Position numbers and translations under genes: made by a program
Assembly (NCBI RefSeq): GCF_036375055.1
Contig: NZ_DASUSQ010000094.1
Coordinates: 1 to 64,000 of the forward strand
Direction of reading: 5' to 3'
Source of the DNA: Umezawaea sp036375055
GTDB lineage: Bacteria; Actinomycetota; Actinomycetes; Mycobacteriales; Pseudonocardiaceae
DNA length: 64,000 nt
Shown: one piece after another, positions 15,564 to 23,652 of the stretch
How positions within the stretch are numbered: the first letter of the stretch is position 1
How the letters are laid out: every line of letters starts with the position of its first letter
The notes under the pieces: model-generated
Database searches by the model: none
The model's input: the letters and a program-made list of their open reading frames with translations, nothing else
What the model was told of the DNA's origin: nothing

Positions 15564-16456
15564 TCGGCTCCCCGCTGTGCCCGCCGTCCGTAGACGGTGG
15601 CCCACTGGGAGAACACCCGGCGTGACCGCTCGACGTCGAGCGCCAGTTCGTCGAGGCACGCGCTCTTGTGCCGGAAGCGCTCGACGGCCCCCTCCTCCTC
15701 CGCGAAGACGGCCGACACGTCGTTCTCGGTGTAGACCACGGGAGCCAGCCCCCGGCCGAACGTCATCAGGTTGTAGGAGTGCCCGAGCGCCCAGTGCCCG
15801 CCCGCCGCCAGCGGGACGACCCTCGGGTGCAGGCGCTTCCACCCGCACATGAACACCAGCCGCATCATCTGGTCGTGCATGACCCGGTCGCCGCCGACGA
15901 CCGACCGCAGCGCGGTCTCGTGGATGTAGCACGTCGTCTCGGGCGAGCGCTCGCCCGTGAGGACCGCCTGGCGCTCCACGCGGATCCGCACGACCGCGTC
16001 CAGTTCGGCGTCCGACAGGGCACCGGACGTGGCCACGACCGCGCGGGCGTACGCCTCGGTCTGGAGCAGACCGGGGACCACCATCGGGTCGTACCCCTGC
16101 ATGGTCAGCGCGGCCCGCTCGTGGATCGTCACGCACGTCAGGCGATCCGGGACCCGGTCCTCCAACGGCCGGGCGAACAGCCCGACGTCCTGTTCGGAGG
16201 CGATGCGCCGGACCCGGTCCCTGGTCCGCCGGTCAGCGCCCAGCCTCCCCAGCAGCGTGCCGTAGTCCCAGGGGTCGGCGCCGCGCCACCCGTTCTCCAG
16301 CTTGGAGAGCTTGCCCAGCGACCACCCCAGTTCCTCGGCGACCGCGGTGGCCGTCAGGTTGGCGCGCTTGCGGGCCAGGTGGAGTTCCCAGCCCAGTTCC
16401 CTGCTGCGCGCGGTGGTCGGCCGGGCGTGGCGCTCGGCGTCGAGAGGTGCGTCCAT
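15560..16456 (-). CDS. Scr1-family helix-turn-helix regulator (XRE + DUF5753)
   Basis: The 298-residue product has an N-terminal XRE helix-turn-helix (ELGWELHLARKRANLTATAVAEELGWSLGKLSKLENGWRG). A DUF5753 domain follows, with the hallmarks FARPLEDRVPD, IHERAALTMQGYDPMVVPGLLQTEAYARAVV and VRIRVERQAVLTGE. Such regulators are abundant in streptomycetes and relatives, where they usually sit next to a small DUF397 protein and influence development or antibiotic production. No DUF397 gene is present here. The gene follows a membrane protein gene with an 11-bp gap instead. I chose ATG 16456; the frame extends 57 bp upstream without similarity. Its stop and that of the convergent DUF1232 gene lie in one CTAG. 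Confidence 0.87.
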   Translation of the reverse strand: MDAPLDAERHARPTTARSRELGWELHLARKRANLTATAVAEELGWSLGKLSKLENGWRGADPWDYGTLLGRLGADRRTRDRVRRIASEQDVGLFARPLEDRVPDRLTCVTIHERAALTMQGYDPMVVPGLLQTEAYARAVVATSGALSDAELDAVVRIRVERQAVLTGERSPETTCYIHETALRSVVGGDRVMHDQMMRLVFMCGWKRLHPRVVPLAAGGHWALGHSYNLMTFGRGLAPVVYTENDVSAVFAEEEGAVERFRHKSACLDELALDVERSRRVFSQWATVYGRRAQRGAD

Positions 16457-16467
16457 GGCAGCCGAAG

Positions 16468-17232
16468 TTAACGCCAGGTGCGCCCGGAACCGTTGTCCAG
16501 AGCGACATTCCACTCCAAGGGGTCACTTTCAGGGGGTGTGTGGCCACCGGCCAAGAGTTGTCGGAGCACCCCGATCCACCAGATGACCGTCAGCGCGATC
16601 ACGGTGGGGTTCTTGACGAACAGCAGCAGCGCCAACCCGTCCCGCCCGACGAGCGCCTCGGCGGCGACGTCGAACACCAGGAACGCCGCCGAGAGCAGTC
16701 CGGCCTGGAGCACGAGCGCCCGCCACCGGGTCCGGACGAACCGCCGAGCGTTGCCCCACCTCCACTCCAGGCCGCGGAAGGCGACCCGCCACACCAGGAC
16801 GACGAGCAGCACGCGCGCGACCACCACCACCCCTTCCGACACGAGCGCCCACGGAGCCGGGAGCGGGGTAACGACTCCCGCCATCGGCCTCAACACGAGA
16901 ACCCACGGCACCCGGAGCGGCGCCAGGAACGCAACCGGGAACGCAACCGGGAGCGAAGTCGGGGACGGGAGCGGCAGCGATGCCAGGAGCGAGAGCGAGG
17001 TCGGGAGCGGCAGCGAGGTCGGAAGCGGCAGCGAGGTCGGAAGCGGGAGCGGGAGCGGCGCAAGTGTCCACAGCGCGGGGATCGGTGTGTCCCAGCCGAT
17101 CACCAGCAGTCGTTGCACGGACGCCACCAACGACAGGCCCACGATCGGCGCGAAGTGCCGGAGGTAGCAGTGCCACACCCACCTCGGCACTTCCGACGAC
17201 CGCCGGACCTCCTCACCCCAGGTGCTCGCCAT
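16468..17232 (-). CDS. Membrane protein with Leu-Pro-Leu-Pro-Thr-Ser repeats
   Basis: The 254-residue product has a predicted hydrophobic N-terminal segment (about 27-45). A striking low-complexity stretch follows (about 57-105) built on LPLPTS, encoded by tandem 18-bp copies. Three or four further membrane helices lie at about 112-130, 137-152, 180-197 and 205-225. I do not recognise a family, although the outer parts look like an ordinary actinobacterial integral membrane protein. It is divergent from the MarR gene, and the two share a promoter region of about 40 bp, so MarR may control it. The Scr1-type regulator follows 11 bp downstream. Confidence 0.6.
   Translation of the reverse strand: MASTWGEEVRRSSEVPRWVWHCYLRHFAPIVGLSLVASVQRLLVIGWDTPIPALWTLAPLPLPLPTSLPLPTSLPLPTSLSLLASLPLPSPTSLPVAFPVAFLAPLRVPWVLVLRPMAGVVTPLPAPWALVSEGVVVVARVLLVVLVWRVAFRGLEWRWGNARRFVRTRWRALVLQAGLLSAAFLVFDVAAEALVGRDGLALLLFVKNPTVIALTVIWWIGVLRQLLAGGHTPPESDPLEWNVALDNGSGRTWR
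16987..17040. repeat. Three tandem 18-bp copies within the membrane protein gene
   Basis: The unit GAGCGGCAGCGAGGTCGG occurs at 17005-17022. It recurs with one change at 17023-17040 and with two changes at 16987-17004. Shorter 12-bp copies (ggaacgcaaccg) flank it at about 16926-16950. On the coding strand the unit gives Pro-Thr-Ser-Leu-Pro-Leu. The copy number is a whole number of codons, so slippage would lengthen or shorten the protein in frame. Confidence 0.85.
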
Positions 17233-17253
17233 GACCTTTCACCCCTCTCAAAG

Positions 17254-17274
17254 TTTTAGTTGAGTATAGTAAAA
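17254..17274. promoter_or_regulatory. Putative MarR operator and -10 region
   Basis: TTTTA (17254-17258) and TAAAA (17270-17274) form an inverted repeat with an 11-bp spacer, in the only AT-rich patch of the divergent promoter region. TATAGT at 17265-17270 could be a -10 box for the MarR gene. A MarR dimer bound here would block both directions. This is inference from position and symmetry. Confidence 0.4.
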
Positions 17275-17747
17275 TGTCGACCTGGGTAAAGTACTGGTTC
17301 ATGGACAGGGACGCGGAGGCCGGACGTGAGCTGAGCACGGCGGTGGTGATGTTCCACGAGGCCGTCGGTCAGCGGCTCGGGGTGAGCGCGGGCGATCAGC
17401 GGGCGCTGACGCTGCTGCGCGGCGGCCCGATGTCCGCCGGGGCGCTGGCCAAGGAGATCGGCCTCACCCCCGGCGCGGTCACCGGCATGGTCGACCGCCT
17501 GGAGCGCGCGGGTCTGGTGCGGCGCGAGGTGGACCCGGACGACCGCAGGCGGGTGGTGATCACCCCCACCGAGTCCGGTCGCGGAGGGCACAGCGGGGTG
17601 TTCGCCGACCTGGGTGCCGCGATGGCCGCGATGATGACCCGCTACTCCCCCGAGGAGCAGCGGGTCATCTCGGACTTCGTCTCCCGCACGGTCGACGTGC
17701 TCAAGGAGCAGACGGCCAAGCTCACCAGGGATTCCCCGCCGAACTGA
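17274..17747 (+). CDS. MarR family transcriptional regulator
   Basis: The 157-residue product has the MarR winged helix: LSTAVVMFHEAVGQRLGVSAGDQRALTLLRGG, then LAKEIGLTPGAVTGMVDRLERAGLVRREVDPDDRRRVVITPTESGR, with the DxRxR wing. It probably represses the divergent membrane protein gene and itself until a ligand binds. The ATG at 17274 has no ribosome site and lies inside the putative operator. ATG 17301 (MDRDAEAG) fits better if transcription starts near 17277, so the true start may be nine residues later. Confidence 0.85.
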   Translation: MSTWVKYWFMDRDAEAGRELSTAVVMFHEAVGQRLGVSAGDQRALTLLRGGPMSAGALAKEIGLTPGAVTGMVDRLERAGLVRREVDPDDRRRVVITPTESGRGGHSGVFADLGAAMAAMMTRYSPEEQRVISDFVSRTVDVLKEQTAKLTRDSPPN

Positions 17748-18510
17748 CCGACTCCGGCAGGTCGCGCCGACCGACCCCGGCAGGTCGCGGAACGACCGGG
17801 CAACCACGCCGATCACCCCGACGACCCGGCGGGCCGCACTGCCGGCCCCGGAAGCCGCCCCGGCCAACCGGGGAACCACGCGACGACGCCACCGCAGCGG
17901 TCGCTCGACGACCGCGCTCACCCGCAACCGGCCGAAACATCCACTGTGGACAGTCACGTCGGGGGTTTCGCGGCCAGCACGTCCACCGACGTGATGACCG
18001 GTCGCGCGCTGAACAACCCACCGCCCCTGGCCACGATCGCCTGACGCACCCCACCCCGCGGAAGAACTTGGCGCGCCTCCCCCGCCTCGACCGCGCCGAA
18101 GATCCGTCCCACCACGAAACCGGAGCCGGAACCGGAGCCGGAACCGGTGCTCGTCCGCCGCTCGGACGAGCACCACCCGCCGGGAAACTCGACCAGCCGA
18201 CCAAGGCCTCCCAGCGCCGCCACCCGACCGTCACGGGGCGTGGACACCCCCGCACGGGACGCGCGGGGTCGTTCGAGCAGCTGCTCACGGCCCCACGCAC
18301 CAGACGGCCGAACGAGCCGGGATCGCACACATCGCGCCACGATCCGCACGCCGAACGCCAACCCCGCCAACGCGGCATCCCCACCAACGCGCCAACCCCA
18401 CCGACGCGCCAACCCCGCCAACGCGGCGTCCCCGCCCACACCGTGCCCCCGCCCACACCGGGCCCCGTGCCGTCCAGCGACCGCCCCGACGCCGCACTAC
18501 CGTCGACCGC
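17748..18510. other. Gene-free low-complexity stretch of 763 bp
   Basis: I see no convincing gene here. The open frames are caused by high GC and translate to Arg/Pro/Gly-rich sequence without motifs. The stretch contains simple repeats: two exact 12-bp copies of CGGAGCCGGAAC (18121-18144), and GCCAACCCCGCCAACGCGGC at 18357 and again at 18408, 51 bp apart, with a related copy between. It lies between the MarR and SDR genes, both on the plus strand. Confidence 0.6.
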
Positions 18511-19455
18511 GTGACGGTGACGGGTGCGGTGGACTGGGTGATGGACCGGACGATCGGTCCGGGGTACTCGCGGCTGGGGTTCGAGGCCCGCAGGCACTTC
18601 TGGCCCGCCGACCCGCCGGAGGGCGCGCTCGCGGGCCGCGTGGCGCTGGTGACCGGGGCGAACTCGGGGCTGGGCAAGGCGGCGGCCGAGGGGCTGGCGC
18701 GGCTCGGCGCGGTCGTGCGCCTGGTGGTGCGCGACGCGGCCAGGGGCGAGCGGGCGAAGGCGGAGATCCAGGCGGCCGTGCCCGGCGCGGAGCTGCACGT
18801 CGACCGCTGCGACCTGAGCGACCTGACCGACGTGCGGAAGTTCGGGGAGGCCTTCACCGGGCGGCTCGACGTGCTGGTCCACAACGCGGGTGTCCTGCCG
18901 CCCAGGCGCGAGGAGACCGCCGACGGCCACGAGGTGGCCCTGGCGACGGCCGTGCTGGGCCCGCACCTGCTGACCGGGCTGCTCTCCCCCGCGCTCACGG
19001 CGTCCCCGGACGGCCGCGTGGTCTTCGTGTCCTCCGGCGGCATGTACAGCCAGCCGCTGCGGGTGGACGACCCGGAGTACCGCGAGGGCGCGTTCTCGGG
19101 CGCGAAGGCCTACTCCAGGGTCAAGCGGATGCAGGTCGTGCTCGCCGAGCTGTGGGCGGACGAGCTGGGGGGCGACGGCGTGGTCGTGCACAGCATGCAC
19201 CCCGGCTGGGCGGACACGCCCGGTGTCACCACGTCGCTGCCGACGTTCCACCGGCTCACGAAGCCGCTGCTGCGCTCCCCGGAGCAGGGCGCGGACACGA
19301 TCGTCTGGCTGGCCGCGTCGGTCGAGGCGGGCCGGGAGAACGGGAAGTTCTGGCACGACCGCCGGGTGCGGTCGACCCACTACCTGCCGTGGCGGCGGGA
19401 GTCGGAGGCCGACCGGCGGGCGCTGTGGGCGTTCTGCGAGTCCGCTACCCGGTAG
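18511..19455 (+). CDS. Short-chain dehydrogenase/reductase (SDR)
   Basis: The 314-residue product has a 40-residue lead, then the cofactor-binding TGANSGLG (48-55), NAG in VHNAGVLPP, Ser in VFVSSGGMYS and the catalytic Tyr201-x3-Lys205 in KAYSRVK. The overall form resembles the DHRS12/retinol-dehydrogenase-like group. The substrate is unknown. The GTG start at 18511 is the first in the frame that includes the lead sequence. The 3' end overlaps the convergent AraC-type gene by 11 bp. Confidence 0.85.
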   Translation: MTVTGAVDWVMDRTIGPGYSRLGFEARRHFWPADPPEGALAGRVALVTGANSGLGKAAAEGLARLGAVVRLVVRDAARGERAKAEIQAAVPGAELHVDRCDLSDLTDVRKFGEAFTGRLDVLVHNAGVLPPRREETADGHEVALATAVLGPHLLTGLLSPALTASPDGRVVFVSSGGMYSQPLRVDDPEYREGAFSGAKAYSRVKRMQVVLAELWADELGGDGVVVHSMHPGWADTPGVTTSLPTFHRLTKPLLRSPEQGADTIVWLAASVEAGRENGKFWHDRRVRSTHYLPWRRESEADRRALWAFCESATR

Positions 19456-20356
19456 CCCGCCGCCGGTACCGGCCGGGCGCCAGGCCGTACTCGCGCTTGA
19501 ACGCCTTGGCGAAGGCGAACTCCGAGCCGTACCCCGCCCTGCTCGCCACGGCGCTGAGCGGCGCGTCCGTCTCGCGCAGCAGCCTGGCCGCCCCGGTCAT
19601 GCGCCAGCGGGTCAGGTAGGTCAGCGGCGGTTCGCCGGTGAGCGCGGTGAACCGCCGGGCGAACGGGGCGCGGGACAGGCCGGAGAGGGCGGCCAGCGAC
19701 CGCACGGTCCACGGCGCGGCCGGGTCGTCGTGCATGGCCGCCAGGGCCGGTGCGACGGCCGGGTCGCGCAGCGCGGCGGCCCAGCCCGCCGCCGCGCCCT
19801 CCGGCCGCCCCTCCTCCAGCCACGCCCGCAGGATGTAGAGGAGCAGCGAGTCGACCAGTGCCGTCACGATCCCGTCCGAGCCGCCGCGCGGGTGCTCCAG
19901 CTCGGAGCCGAGCAGCGCGACGGCGGCGGTGAGCTGCGGGTGCTCGCCGGTCCGCAGGTGGATGACCGTGGGCAGGTGGCCGACCAGCGGGTGGGGTCGG
20001 GCCCGGTCGAGGTGGTAGGTGCCGCACAGCAGCCGCGTCCGCGGCCCGTCGGCGCCGACCCGCAGCGAGCGGATCGGCGAGGGCCCGTCGAACCGCTCCT
20101 CGGCGACGTGCTCGCCGGGGGTGCGCGGGTCGTCGGCGAGCACGTGGTCGCTCGACTCCGACAGGAACACCACGTCGCCCTCGGCCAGCCGGACGGGCGG
20201 GGCGCCGCCCAGGTCGACCAGCCAGCAGGAGCCGTGCAGCACCACGTGGAAGCCCGTGCCCCGCATGTGCAGGCCCCACGGCGCGCGGGCGTCGGTCCGC
20301 ACCGACGACGGACGCCCGGTCCGCACGGACTCCACCACCTCGGTCAGGACGTCCAC
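19445..20356 (-). CDS. AraC family regulator with cupin sensor domain
   Basis: The 303-residue product has an N-terminal cupin-like ligand domain (about 20-190, the AraC-binding-type-6 form with LHMRGTGFHVVLHGSCWL and LAEGDVVFL). Two C-terminal helix-turn-helix motifs follow (WTVRSLAALSGLSRAPFARRF and LSAVASRAGYGSEFAFAKAFKREYGLAPGRYRR). It starts with GTG 2 bp after the stop of the quinone oxidoreductase gene, so it is the second gene of that operon and probably regulates it. Related regulators often respond to redox-active small molecules. Confidence 0.9.
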   Translation of the reverse strand: MDVLTEVVESVRTGRPSSVRTDARAPWGLHMRGTGFHVVLHGSCWLVDLGGAPPVRLAEGDVVFLSESSDHVLADDPRTPGEHVAEERFDGPSPIRSLRVGADGPRTRLLCGTYHLDRARPHPLVGHLPTVIHLRTGEHPQLTAAVALLGSELEHPRGGSDGIVTALVDSLLLYILRAWLEEGRPEGAAAGWAAALRDPAVAPALAAMHDDPAAPWTVRSLAALSGLSRAPFARRFTALTGEPPLTYLTRWRMTGAARLLRETDAPLSAVASRAGYGSEFAFAKAFKREYGLAPGRYRRRATG

Positions 20357-20358
20357 GG

Positions 20359-21279
20359 TCAGACCACCAGGACGATCTTGCCCCTGGTGTGCCCGGACTC
20401 GACCAGCTCGTGCGCCGCCGCGACGTCGGCCAGCGGGAACGTGCGGCTCACGTGCGGCCGGACCAGCCCCCGGTCGACCAGGTCGGTGATCGCCTCCAGG
20501 CCCGCTCGGTCCGGGGCGACCGTCAGGCCCTCGAACCGCCGCCCGGCCGCGACGACCCTCTCGGCGAGCGCCTGGTCGTGCTGCTCGTTGACGGTGACGA
20601 GGACCCCGCCGGGCCGCAGCACGGTCAGGGAGCGGTCGGACTGGCGGACCGAGTCGAACACCACGTCCAGGCCGCTCAGGACGGTGGTGAAGTCGGTGGC
20701 CCGGTAGTCGACCACCTCGTCCGCGCCGAGGCCGCGGACGAACTCGTGGCCGGACGCGCCCGCGAGGGCGGTCACGTGCGCCCCCAGCGCCTTCGCGATC
20801 TGCACCACGAGGTGCCCGACGCCGCCCGCCGCGCCGTGCACCAGCACCCGCTGCCCCGCCGCGAGCCCCGCCCTCGACAGCGCCTGCCACGCGGTGAGCG
20901 CGGCCATCGGGAGGGCCGCGGCGTGCACGTGGTCCAGCCGGGCGGGCTTGGGCGCCAGCTCGTCGGCCCGCGCCGCGACGTGCTCGGCGTAGGCGCTCGC
21001 GGCGGCGGGGAACGCGGGCATCCCGTAGACCTCGTCGCCGACCGCGTACCCGGCGTCGGGACCGACCTCCTCGACCTCGCCCGAGACGTCCCAGCCGACG
21101 GTGAACGGCGGCGTGCCGAACGACGGGAAGTCACCTCGGCGGACGATCGCGTCAGCCGGGTTGACCCCGCTCGCCCGCACCCGCACCAGCACCTCTCCGG
21201 GACCGGGCACCGGCCGGGCCGCCTCCACCAGCCGCAGCACCTCGGGACCGCCGAACTCGGTCTGGACCACCGCGCGCAT
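20359..21279 (-). CDS. NADP-dependent quinone oxidoreductase (MDR, zeta-crystallin-like)
   Basis: The 306-residue product is a zinc-free medium-chain dehydrogenase/reductase. It has a GroES-like N-terminal domain (LVRVRASGVNPADAIVRRGDFP) and a Rossmann domain with VLVHGAAGGVGHLVVQIAKALGA. The zinc-binding cysteines and histidines of alcohol dehydrogenases are absent. Family members reduce quinones with NADPH. The ATG at 21279 has a GGAGGAGCAGG ribosome site just upstream. Cotranscription with the AraC-type regulator is clear from the 2-bp gap. Confidence 0.9.
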   Translation of the reverse strand: MRAVVQTEFGGPEVLRLVEAARPVPGPGEVLVRVRASGVNPADAIVRRGDFPSFGTPPFTVGWDVSGEVEEVGPDAGYAVGDEVYGMPAFPAAASAYAEHVAARADELAPKPARLDHVHAAALPMAALTAWQALSRAGLAAGQRVLVHGAAGGVGHLVVQIAKALGAHVTALAGASGHEFVRGLGADEVVDYRATDFTTVLSGLDVVFDSVRQSDRSLTVLRPGGVLVTVNEQHDQALAERVVAAGRRFEGLTVAPDRAGLEAITDLVDRGLVRPHVSRTFPLADVAAAHELVESGHTRGKIVLVV

Positions 21280-21492
21280 GACCTGCTCCTCCGTCGTCGT
21301 CGTTCTCGTCGAGGACAACGCTAGGCACGGGTTCGGAGACGAACAATGTCCTGTCGTCCGCCGCACATGTCCGATCGTCTCGCTCACGGCGCGGCGGCCG
21401 GGCCACTGCGGGGACCGCCGAGTTGTCCACCGGTTGTCAGGCATCCACCGCGCGGCGGCGTTCGGACACGACCGTGCACTACAACGGGTAGC

Positions 21493-21585
21493 GGTGACCG
21501 GTGCGCGCCGGCCGGGTGGTCCGGTCACCGGTCGGGCCCGACCTGGAGCGGCCGGAGGCCGTGCAGGGGGGTCTCCAGGTCGGGC
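21493..21585 (-). terminator. Two consecutive hairpins downstream of the acyltransferase gene
   Basis: GCCCGACCTGGAG (21536-21548) pairs perfectly with 21573-21585, with a smaller GGCCGGAGGCC hairpin in the loop. GGTGACCGG (21493-21501) pairs with CCGGTCACC (21521-21529). The first structure begins 8 bp after the acyltransferase stop. Together they should end the transcript before it reaches the quinone oxidoreductase promoter. Confidence 0.8.
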
Positions 21586-21593
21586 TCGACCGC

Positions 21594-22319
21594 TCACGCG
21601 GCCCGGATGCCCGCCAGGAGGTCGGTGATCGCGGCCATGATGCGCGCGGTCGCCTTGTCCAGGACCTCCTTGGACAGCGGCAGGTCGTAGAGGTCGGACA
21701 GGTCGACCTCCGGTCCGGCGACGACGTCCACCCGCTTGCGGGGCAGCGGCCGGGGCAGGAAGGAGCCCCTGGGCAGCAGGCGCTGGGTGCCCCACTGCGC
21801 GACGGGGACCACCGGCTTGCGGCTGATCAGGGCCGCCCGCGCCACGCCGGACTTGCCCGCCATCGGCCACCCGTCGGGGTCGTTGGTGAACGTGCCCTCG
21901 GGGTACACGGCCACGCACTCGCCCCTGGCGACCGCTCCCCGGGCGCCGCTGAGGGCCTCGCCCGCGCGGTTCGTGCCGCGGTCGACGGGCACGTGCCCGC
22001 CCGACCGCATGATGGACCCCACCAGCGGCAGCCGCCACAGGCTCGCCTTCGCCAGGTAGCGGGGCACCCGGCCGGACACCAGGGCGAACACCGTCGAGCT
22101 GACCGGGTCGGCGAACGAGATGTGGTTGAACGCCAGCAGCACGCCACCGGTCTTCGGCACGTGCTCGTGACCGGTCATCCGCATGGGGATGAACAGCACC
22201 ACGACCGGCCACAGGACGTCGATGGCGAGCCCGAACCAGAACCCGCGGCCACGCCTGGGCAGGGTGCGGGTCAGCGCGGCCATCCGGCGCACGGTCAGCG
22301 CCTCCGAGGACTCGTTCAC
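21594..22319 (-). CDS. 1-acyl-sn-glycerol-3-phosphate acyltransferase (PlsC family)
   Basis: The 241-residue product has one N-terminal hydrophobic segment (about 26-46) and the four acyltransferase motifs: NHISFAD (Asn65-Asp71, the catalytic NHx4D with N first), VPVDRGT, YPEGTF (139-144) and a VPVAQWG motif. It transfers an acyl group to lysophosphatidate or a related acceptor at the cytoplasmic membrane. It is a single gene divergent from the SpoIIE-type phosphatase gene. ATG 22319 is used; ATG 22283 would remove 12 residues. Confidence 0.88.
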   Translation of the reverse strand: MNESSEALTVRRMAALTRTLPRRGRGFWFGLAIDVLWPVVVLFIPMRMTGHEHVPKTGGVLLAFNHISFADPVSSTVFALVSGRVPRYLAKASLWRLPLVGSIMRSGGHVPVDRGTNRAGEALSGARGAVARGECVAVYPEGTFTNDPDGWPMAGKSGVARAALISRKPVVPVAQWGTQRLLPRGSFLPRPLPRKRVDVVAGPEVDLSDLYDLPLSKEVLDKATARIMAAITDLLAGIRAA

Positions 22320-22452
22320 ACCAGGATCTTCGGTGGTGGTCAGGAAGCGGTTCCAGCCGGGTCCTGGTCAGGCGCTTGCCGGGGCGCCACGGGGGGTAGT
22401 GAACGCTCGCCTTCGCGGCCCCGCTGATCTCGGTCGACTACTCTCCCCGCTC

Positions 22453-23652
22453 GTGCCCAGCCTCACCGAAGCGGAACCGGTCGCCATCGCGACCCGGCCG
22501 GTCCGCGTGCTGCTCGTCGAGGACGACGAGGGGGACGCGGTCCTCGTCGAAGCCCTGCTGGAGGACGTCGACGCACCGGTCGAACTGTCCCGCGCCCGCA
22601 GCCTCCAGGAAGCCGAGAAGCTGCTCCCGTCGGCCGACTGCGTCCTGCTCGACCTGGGCCTGCCCGACACGACCGGGTTGGACGGCCTGCGCCGCCTGCT
22701 CGTGCTCTCCGCCCCCGCGGCGATCATCGTCCTCACCGGCCTCACCGACGAGCAGCAGGGGACGCGGGCGGTCGCGGCGGGCGCCCAGGACTACCTGGTC
22801 AAGGGCCAGGTCGACGGTGAGATGCTGATCAGGGGCATCCGCTACGCCGTCGAGCGCAAGCGCGCCGAGGAGGTCACCCGGCAGCTGCGCGACGAGCAGC
22901 TCCACGCGGCCGAGAAGACCCGCCTGGAGCGCGGCCTGCTGCCGTCGCCGATCATGCACGGCGAGGACCTGGCGATGGAGTCCCGCTACCGGCCCGGCGG
23001 CAGCCGGATGCTGCTGGGCGGCGACTTCTTCGACGCGGTCCGGATGCCCGACGGCACGCTCCAGCTCATCATCGGCGACGTCTGCGGCCACGGGCCCGAC
23101 GAGGCCGCGCTGGGGGTGTGCCTGCGCATTGCGTGGCGCGCGCTCGTGCTGGCCGAGCAGGAGCCGTGGAAGGTGCTGCGCACGCTGCACCAGATCCTCG
23201 TGCACGAACGCCACCAGCCCGGCCTGTTCACCACGGCCTGCATGGTGACGATCTCGCCGGACCGCCGCTGGGCGCGCGTCTACCTCGCGGGCCACCCGGA
23301 ACCGATGCTGCTCGTCGGCGACAGCGTCGTGGAGCTGCCGCGCGACCGCGCGGGCCTGCCGCTGGGCGTGCTCCCCGACAGCACGTGGAGCGGCCTGGAC
23401 GTGCCGCTGCCGCCGAACTGGACGCTGATGCTCTACACCGACGGACTCGTCGAGGGACGGGTCGTCGGCGACACCGAGCGGCTCGGCTCGGAACGACTGA
23501 TCTCGATCATCGAGGGCATGGCCGGGAACGACCCGGACTGGCCGCGTCGGCAACGCTGGCTCCTCGACACGCTCATCTCGCGCGTCGAGGACCTCAACGG
23601 AGGCGAGCTCGACGACGACATGGCCGTCCTGCTGCTCTCGGAAAGGACCTGA
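22453..23652 (+). CDS. Response regulator with SpoIIE-type PP2C phosphatase domain
   Basis: The 399-residue product joins a receiver domain (about 17-135; acidic EDD at 23-25, phosphoacceptor Asp67 in LLDLGLPD, Lys in YLVKGQ) through a helical linker to a PP2C/SpoIIE domain. That domain carries GGDFFDAVRMPDG, IIGDVCGHGPDEAA, LMLYTDGLVE and a terminal DDDMAVLLL. The metal-binding aspartates are all present. Such proteins (RsbU-like) dephosphorylate anti-sigma antagonists when their receiver is phosphorylated. The GTG at 22453 was chosen by domain start, with no clear ribosome site. The stop TGA overlaps the kinase ATG by one base. Confidence 0.9.
   Translation: MPSLTEAEPVAIATRPVRVLLVEDDEGDAVLVEALLEDVDAPVELSRARSLQEAEKLLPSADCVLLDLGLPDTTGLDGLRRLLVLSAPAAIIVLTGLTDEQQGTRAVAAGAQDYLVKGQVDGEMLIRGIRYAVERKRAEEVTRQLRDEQLHAAEKTRLERGLLPSPIMHGEDLAMESRYRPGGSRMLLGGDFFDAVRMPDGTLQLIIGDVCGHGPDEAALGVCLRIAWRALVLAEQEPWKVLRTLHQILVHERHQPGLFTTACMVTISPDRRWARVYLAGHPEPMLLVGDSVVELPRDRAGLPLGVLPDSTWSGLDVPLPPNWTLMLYTDGLVEGRVVGDTERLGSERLISIIEGMAGNDPDWPRRQRWLLDTLISRVEDLNGGELDDDMAVLLLSERT

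Noticed and set aside
17954..18439. 161-codon minus-strand frame and the 148-codon plus-strand frame 18068-18514
   Set aside because: Both are low-complexity products of GC-rich repeats with no domain and no ribosome site.
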